This document shows, in pieces, positions 61,046-64,000 of a stretch of DNA of 64,000 bases. The DNA comes from JADKAV01 sp037045455 (lineage in GTDB: Bacteria > Actinomycetota > Actinomycetes > S36-B12 > UBA10799): contig JBAOIN010000016.1 in assembly GCA_037045455.1 (NCBI GenBank), positions 620,001 through 684,000 of the forward strand. Direction: 5' to 3'. The stretch's first letter is position 1. Every line of letters begins with the position of its first letter. Position numbers and translations under genes: made by a program. Below the pieces are notes generated by a model that made no database searches, was not told the DNA's origin, and saw only the letters and a program-made list of their open reading frames with translations.

Positions 61046-62163
61046 GCAACTGGACCACGCGCTGGCAAGCGGTGATGAGCGACAACTACGGCACGCCGCC
61101 GGTCGTCATCGTGCGCGGCGAGGGTGCCCACGTGTGGGACGCCGACGGCAAGCAGTACCTGGACATGGTCGCCGGTATCGCGGTGAACGCGCTCGGTCAC
61201 GCGCACCCGGCGGTCGTCGCAGCCGTCAGCAAGCAGGCTGCTGAGTACAGCCACACGAGCAACCTTGCGATCCACCCGGTCGGCGTGGAGCTGGCCGAGC
61301 GCTTGATGGCGTTGGCCGGTCGCCCCGGCCGGGTCTTCTTCTGCAACTCCGGCACGGAGGCCAACGAGGCGGCGTTCAAGGTCGCTCGCCTGACCGGCGG
61401 TACGACCGTGCACGCGGCGACCGGCAGCTTCCATGGCCGGACGATGGGCGCGCTGTCCCTGACCGGCCAGCCCGCCAAGCGCACGCCGTTCGAGCCGCTG
61501 GTTCCTGGTGTTGACTTCTTCGACTATGGGTCGCTGCCCGAGGTCCATGCTGACTCCGCCGCGATCTTCGTGGAGCCGATCCAGGGCGAGGCCGGTGTCA
61601 TCCCGCCGCCCCCGGGCTACCTGCAGGATCTGAGCGCCTTGGCCCCATTGCTGATCGCCGACGAGGTACAGACCGGCATCGGTCGCACCGGTACCTGGTT
61701 CGCCTCGTCGCAAGCGCACCCCGACATGATCACGCTGGCCAAGGGGCTCGGGGGAGGGCTGCCCATCGGCGCCCTACTCACGTTCGGCCCGGCGATGGAT
61801 CTGCTGACCCCCGGCTCTCACGGGAGCACGTTCGGCGGCAATCCGCTGTCCTGTGCGGCCGCGCTGGCAGTTCTCGACGTCATCGAGTCCGACGGCTTGC
61901 TCACGCACGTTCAGCAGACTGGAGCCCGGATCACCACAACACTGCAAGCCCACTCGGAAGTGCAGCAAGTCCGCGGCCAGGGCTTGCTGCTCGGCGTGGT
62001 CTTGGGCAACGGCAACGCCAAGACGGTCGAAGCGACGTGCCGCGAACAGGGCCTCCTCGTCAACGCCATCGGTGACGAAATCATCCGGCTGGCCCCGCCG
62101 CTGATCCTGACCGCTGAGCAGGCCGATCAGGCCTGCACCGTCCTTGGAGAGGCGATCGGATGA
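61042..62163 (+). CDS. argD: Acetylornithine aminotransferase
   Basis: 373 residues, PLP-dependent class III. Motifs: FFCNSGTEANEAAFKVAR, FVEPIQGEAGVIPP, LIADEVQTGIGRTG and the PLP lysine in TLAKGLGGG. Its stop overlaps argR directly; argF, which lies here in many actinobacteria, is absent. Confidence 0.97.
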   Translation: MSNWTTRWQAVMSDNYGTPPVVIVRGEGAHVWDADGKQYLDMVAGIAVNALGHAHPAVVAAVSKQAAEYSHTSNLAIHPVGVELAERLMALAGRPGRVFFCNSGTEANEAAFKVARLTGGTTVHAATGSFHGRTMGALSLTGQPAKRTPFEPLVPGVDFFDYGSLPEVHADSAAIFVEPIQGEAGVIPPPPGYLQDLSALAPLLIADEVQTGIGRTGTWFASSQAHPDMITLAKGLGGGLPIGALLTFGPAMDLLTPGSHGSTFGGNPLSCAAALAVLDVIESDGLLTHVQQTGARITTTLQAHSEVQQVRGQGLLLGVVLGNGNAKTVEATCREQGLLVNAIGDEIIRLAPPLILTAEQADQACTVLGEAIG

Positions 62164-62660
62164 GCGTGCTGAACACTCGCGCGGCCCGCCGCGACCTGAT
62201 CATCCAGATAATCCGCAATTCCGCAGTCGCCTCGCAGTCCGACCTCGTCGAGCTGCTGGCCGAGCGCGGCATCGACGTGACGCAGGCAACCGTGTCCCGC
62301 GACCTCGACGAACTCGGCGCGGTCAAGACGGTCGCGGCCGATGGTCGCCTGCTCTATGCCGTACCGGCTGAGGGCGGCGAGGACCGGTTGCAGGCCGACG
62401 ACCTTGAGGACATCAACGCCCGCTTGATCCGTGTCGCCGAGGACACGATGGTGTCGATCGCGCACAGCGGAAACCTTGTCGTGCTGCGCACCCCGCCGGG
62501 AGCCGCGCAGTACCTGGCGCACGCCTTCGACACCTCCCACTTGCTGGACGTGATCGGAACAATCGCCGGCGACGACACGATCATGCTCGTCGTCGCCGAG
62601 CACAGCACTGGCGAGGCCGTGGCCGAGCGCCTCCAACAACTCATCAGGAACCGTCGATAG
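62160..62660 (+). CDS. argR: Arginine repressor
   Basis: 166 residues with a winged helix-turn-helix (RRDLIIQIIRNSAVASQSDLVELLAERG, VTQATVSRDLDELGAVK) and a C-terminal arginine-binding/hexamerisation domain (RTPPGAAQYLAHAFD, IAGDDTIMLVV). It likely binds the site at 58015-58038. ATGA overlap with argD. Confidence 0.96.
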   Translation: MSVLNTRAARRDLIIQIIRNSAVASQSDLVELLAERGIDVTQATVSRDLDELGAVKTVAADGRLLYAVPAEGGEDRLQADDLEDINARLIRVAEDTMVSIAHSGNLVVLRTPPGAAQYLAHAFDTSHLLDVIGTIAGDDTIMLVVAEHSTGEAVAERLQQLIRNRR

Positions 62661-62670
62661 GAGAACGGAA

Positions 62671-63879
62671 ATGTCAGACAGAGTGGTACTCGCGTTCAGC
62701 GGCGGTTTGGACACCTCCGTGGCGATCGGGTGGATCAAGGAGCAGACCGGTGCCGAGGTGATCGCGCTGGCGGTGGACGTCGGCCAGGGCGGCGAGGACA
62801 TGGACGTCATCCGCGAGCGTGCGATTGGATGCGGCGCTGTGGAAGCCGAGGTCGCCGACGTCCGCGACGAGTTCGCCGACGAATACTGCTTGCCGGCGCT
62901 CAAAGCCGACGCGCTGTACATGGACCGCTACCCGCTGGTTTCGGCGCTGTCGCGGCCGGTCATCGTCAAGCATCTGGTCGAGGCCGCCCACAAGCACAAC
63001 GCCAACGTCGTGGCCCACGGCTGCACCGGCAAGGGCAACGACCAGGTTCGCTTCGAGGTCGGCATCCGCGCACTCTCGCCGGACCTGAAGTGCATCGCAC
63101 CAGTGCGCGACCTGCGCCCTCGACCCGTGACAAGGCCATCGAGTTCGCCGAGCGGGAAGGCCTGCCCATCGACGTCACGAAGAAGTCCCCCTACTCGATC
63201 GACCAGAACGTCTGGGGTCGCGCTGTGGAGACCGGCTTCCTCGAGGACATCTGGAACGGCCCCACCGAGGAGCGTCTACACCTATAGCGACAACCCGGCG
63301 ACCCCGCGCGAACCGGACGAGGTGGTTATCACGTTCGAGCACGGCGTGCCCGTGGCCATCGACGGGGAGAAGGTCAGCATGCTGCAGGCCATCGAGAAGA
63401 TGAACGAGCGCGCCGGCGGCCAGGGCATCGGCCGCATCGACACCGTCGAGGACCGGCTGGTCGGCATCAAGAGCCGCGAGATCTACGAGAGCCCGGGCGC
63501 CATGGCTCTGATCGCGGCCCACTCCGAACTGCTCGCACGTGACCACCGAGCGGGAACTGCTGCGCTGCTTCACGCACGGTCAGCCAGCGCTGGGGCGAGC
63601 TGGTGTACGACGGGCTGTGGTTCAGCCCGCTGCGCAAGGTGCTGGGCGGTGTCATCGACGCACGTCAACGAGCCGGCATCCGGCGAGATCCGGATGGTGC
63701 TGCACGGCGGCAAGGCCACCGTCACCGGCCGCCGCAGCGACGCGAGCCTGTACGACTACGGCCTGGCCACCTACGACTCGGGTGACACGTTCGACCAGTC
63801 CCTGGCGCACGGTTTCATCGAGCTGTGGGGTCTGCCCAGTCGCATGGCCCACGCCCGGGACAACCGGATCCATGGCTGA
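62671..63879 (+). CDS. argG: Argininosuccinate synthase (five frame breaks)
   Basis: About 401 residues after correction. ATP pyrophosphatase motif VVLAFSGGLDTSVAIGW, then VVAHGCTGKGNDQVRFE. Breaks: one base missing near 63113, and one extra base near 63272, 63535, 63573 and 63659. They rejoin RDKAIEFAEREGLPIDVTKKSPYSIDQNVWG, YTYSDNPATPREPDEV, ERELLRCF, QRWGELVYDGLWFSPLRK and SGEIRMVLHGGKATVTGRRSDASLY. The net shift is +3, so the outer frame appears open from end to end while parts are mistranslated. ATG with AGGAG 8 nt upstream. Confidence 0.95.
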   Translation: MSDRVVLAFSGGLDTSVAIGWIKEQTGAEVIALAVDVGQGGEDMDVIRERAIGCGAVEAEVADVRDEFADEYCLPALKADALYMDRYPLVSALSRPVIVKHLVEAAHKHNANVVAHGCTGKGNDQVRFEVGIRALSPDLKCIAPVRDLRPRPVTRPSSSPSGKACPSTSRRSPPTRSTRTSGVALWRPASSRTSGTAPPRSVYTYSDNPATPREPDEVVITFEHGVPVAIDGEKVSMLQAIEKMNERAGGQGIGRIDTVEDRLVGIKSREIYESPGAMALIAAHSELLARDHRAGTAALLHARSASAGASWCTTGCGSARCARCWAVSSTHVNEPASGEIRMVLHGGKATVTGRRSDASLYDYGLATYDSGDTFDQSLAHGFIELWGLPSRMAHARDNRIHG

Positions 63880-64000
63880 CGGAAAGGCTCTGGGGCGGCC
63901 GGTTCACCGACGACCCGGCCGCCGCGATGGTGGAGCTCAGCCGTTCGACGCACTTCGACTGGGCGCTGGCCCCGTACGACCTGCAGCAGGGCCGAGGCGC
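63872..64000 (+). CDS. argH: Argininosuccinate lyase, N-terminal fragment (one frame break)
   Basis: It starts MADGK at ATG 63872, overlapping the argG end. After one extra base near 63886 the frame gives LWGGRFTDDPAAAMVELSRSTHFDWALAPYD, the ArgH N-terminus. It runs off the window. It completes the arginine cluster. Confidence 0.92.
   Translation, partial: MADGKALGRPVHRRPGRRDGGAQPFDALRLGAGPVRPAAGPRR

Overview
This is a high-GC bacterial chromosome segment from an actinomycete-type Actinomycetota. The evidence is the gene order hrcA-dnaJ-rsmE-HIT-phoH-ybeY-CBS-(cytidine deaminase-like)-era-recO-uppS, the riboflavin, hisEG, infC-rpmI-rplT, pheST and argCJBD-R-G-H clusters, a DUF222/HNH (13E12-type) gene, frequent GTG starts, and many apparently leaderless promoters. 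I cannot name a genus. Nothing looks phage- or plasmid-derived on a large scale.

Layout. 0-3.5 kb: end of rpsT, a long-chain acyl-CoA synthetase, hemW; lepA is not in its usual place between rpsT and hemW. 3.5-5.5 kb (minus strand): three small membrane proteins, two with Pro/Gly-rich N-termini. 5.6-12.8 kb: HrcA-regulated heat-shock and ribosome-maturation operon (CIRCE, hrcA, dnaJ, rsmE, HIT, phoH, ybeY, CBS membrane protein, deaminase-like protein, era), with ATGA overlaps throughout. 12.9-14 kb: a small accessory insertion (Cys-rich secreted protein plus unknown). 14-27.5 kb: AI-2E exporter, recO, uppS, a metal-binding-protein-like lipoprotein, glyS, dusB, DUF218 protein, dgt, FG-GAP secreted protein, dnaG, DUF308 membrane protein. 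27.5-32.1 kb: CoA-disulfide reductase/rhodanese, single rhodanese, GNAT, lipoprotein, beta-glucosidase. 32.2-35.6 kb: FMN riboswitch and ribD-ribE-ribBA-ribH. 35.7-43.9 kb: secreted repeat protein, hisE-hisG, fused acyl-CoA carboxyltransferase, SseB, DUF1844, phosphotransferase, infC-rpmI-rplT-trmH. 44-51.3 kb: accessory block with three tandem paralogous secreted proteins, an HNH gene, an XRE regulator with a truncated nucleotidyltransferase toxin, an MBL hydrolase and a Panacea-type toxin-antitoxin pair. 51.4-64 kb: pheST, a phosphatase-like gene, an acyl-CoA synthetase and the arginine cluster, running off the end inside argH.

Two features cut across the window. First, at least 23 single-base reading-frame breaks occur, about 21 of them insertions, and many hit essential genes (glyS, dnaG, dnaJ, ribD, ribBA, argG). 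I read these as uncorrected sequencing/assembly errors and annotate the genes as intact with the break positions given. Second, about nine genes have a TANNNT box exactly 6-7 nt before the start codon, the signature of leaderless transcription.

Most interesting items: the Panacea toxin-antitoxin pair at 50.4-51.3 kb, a two-copy 85-bp intergenic inverted-repeat element (131-215 and 18064-18148), the three tandem paralogous exported proteins, and an infC gene with an AUC start behind a three-hairpin leader.
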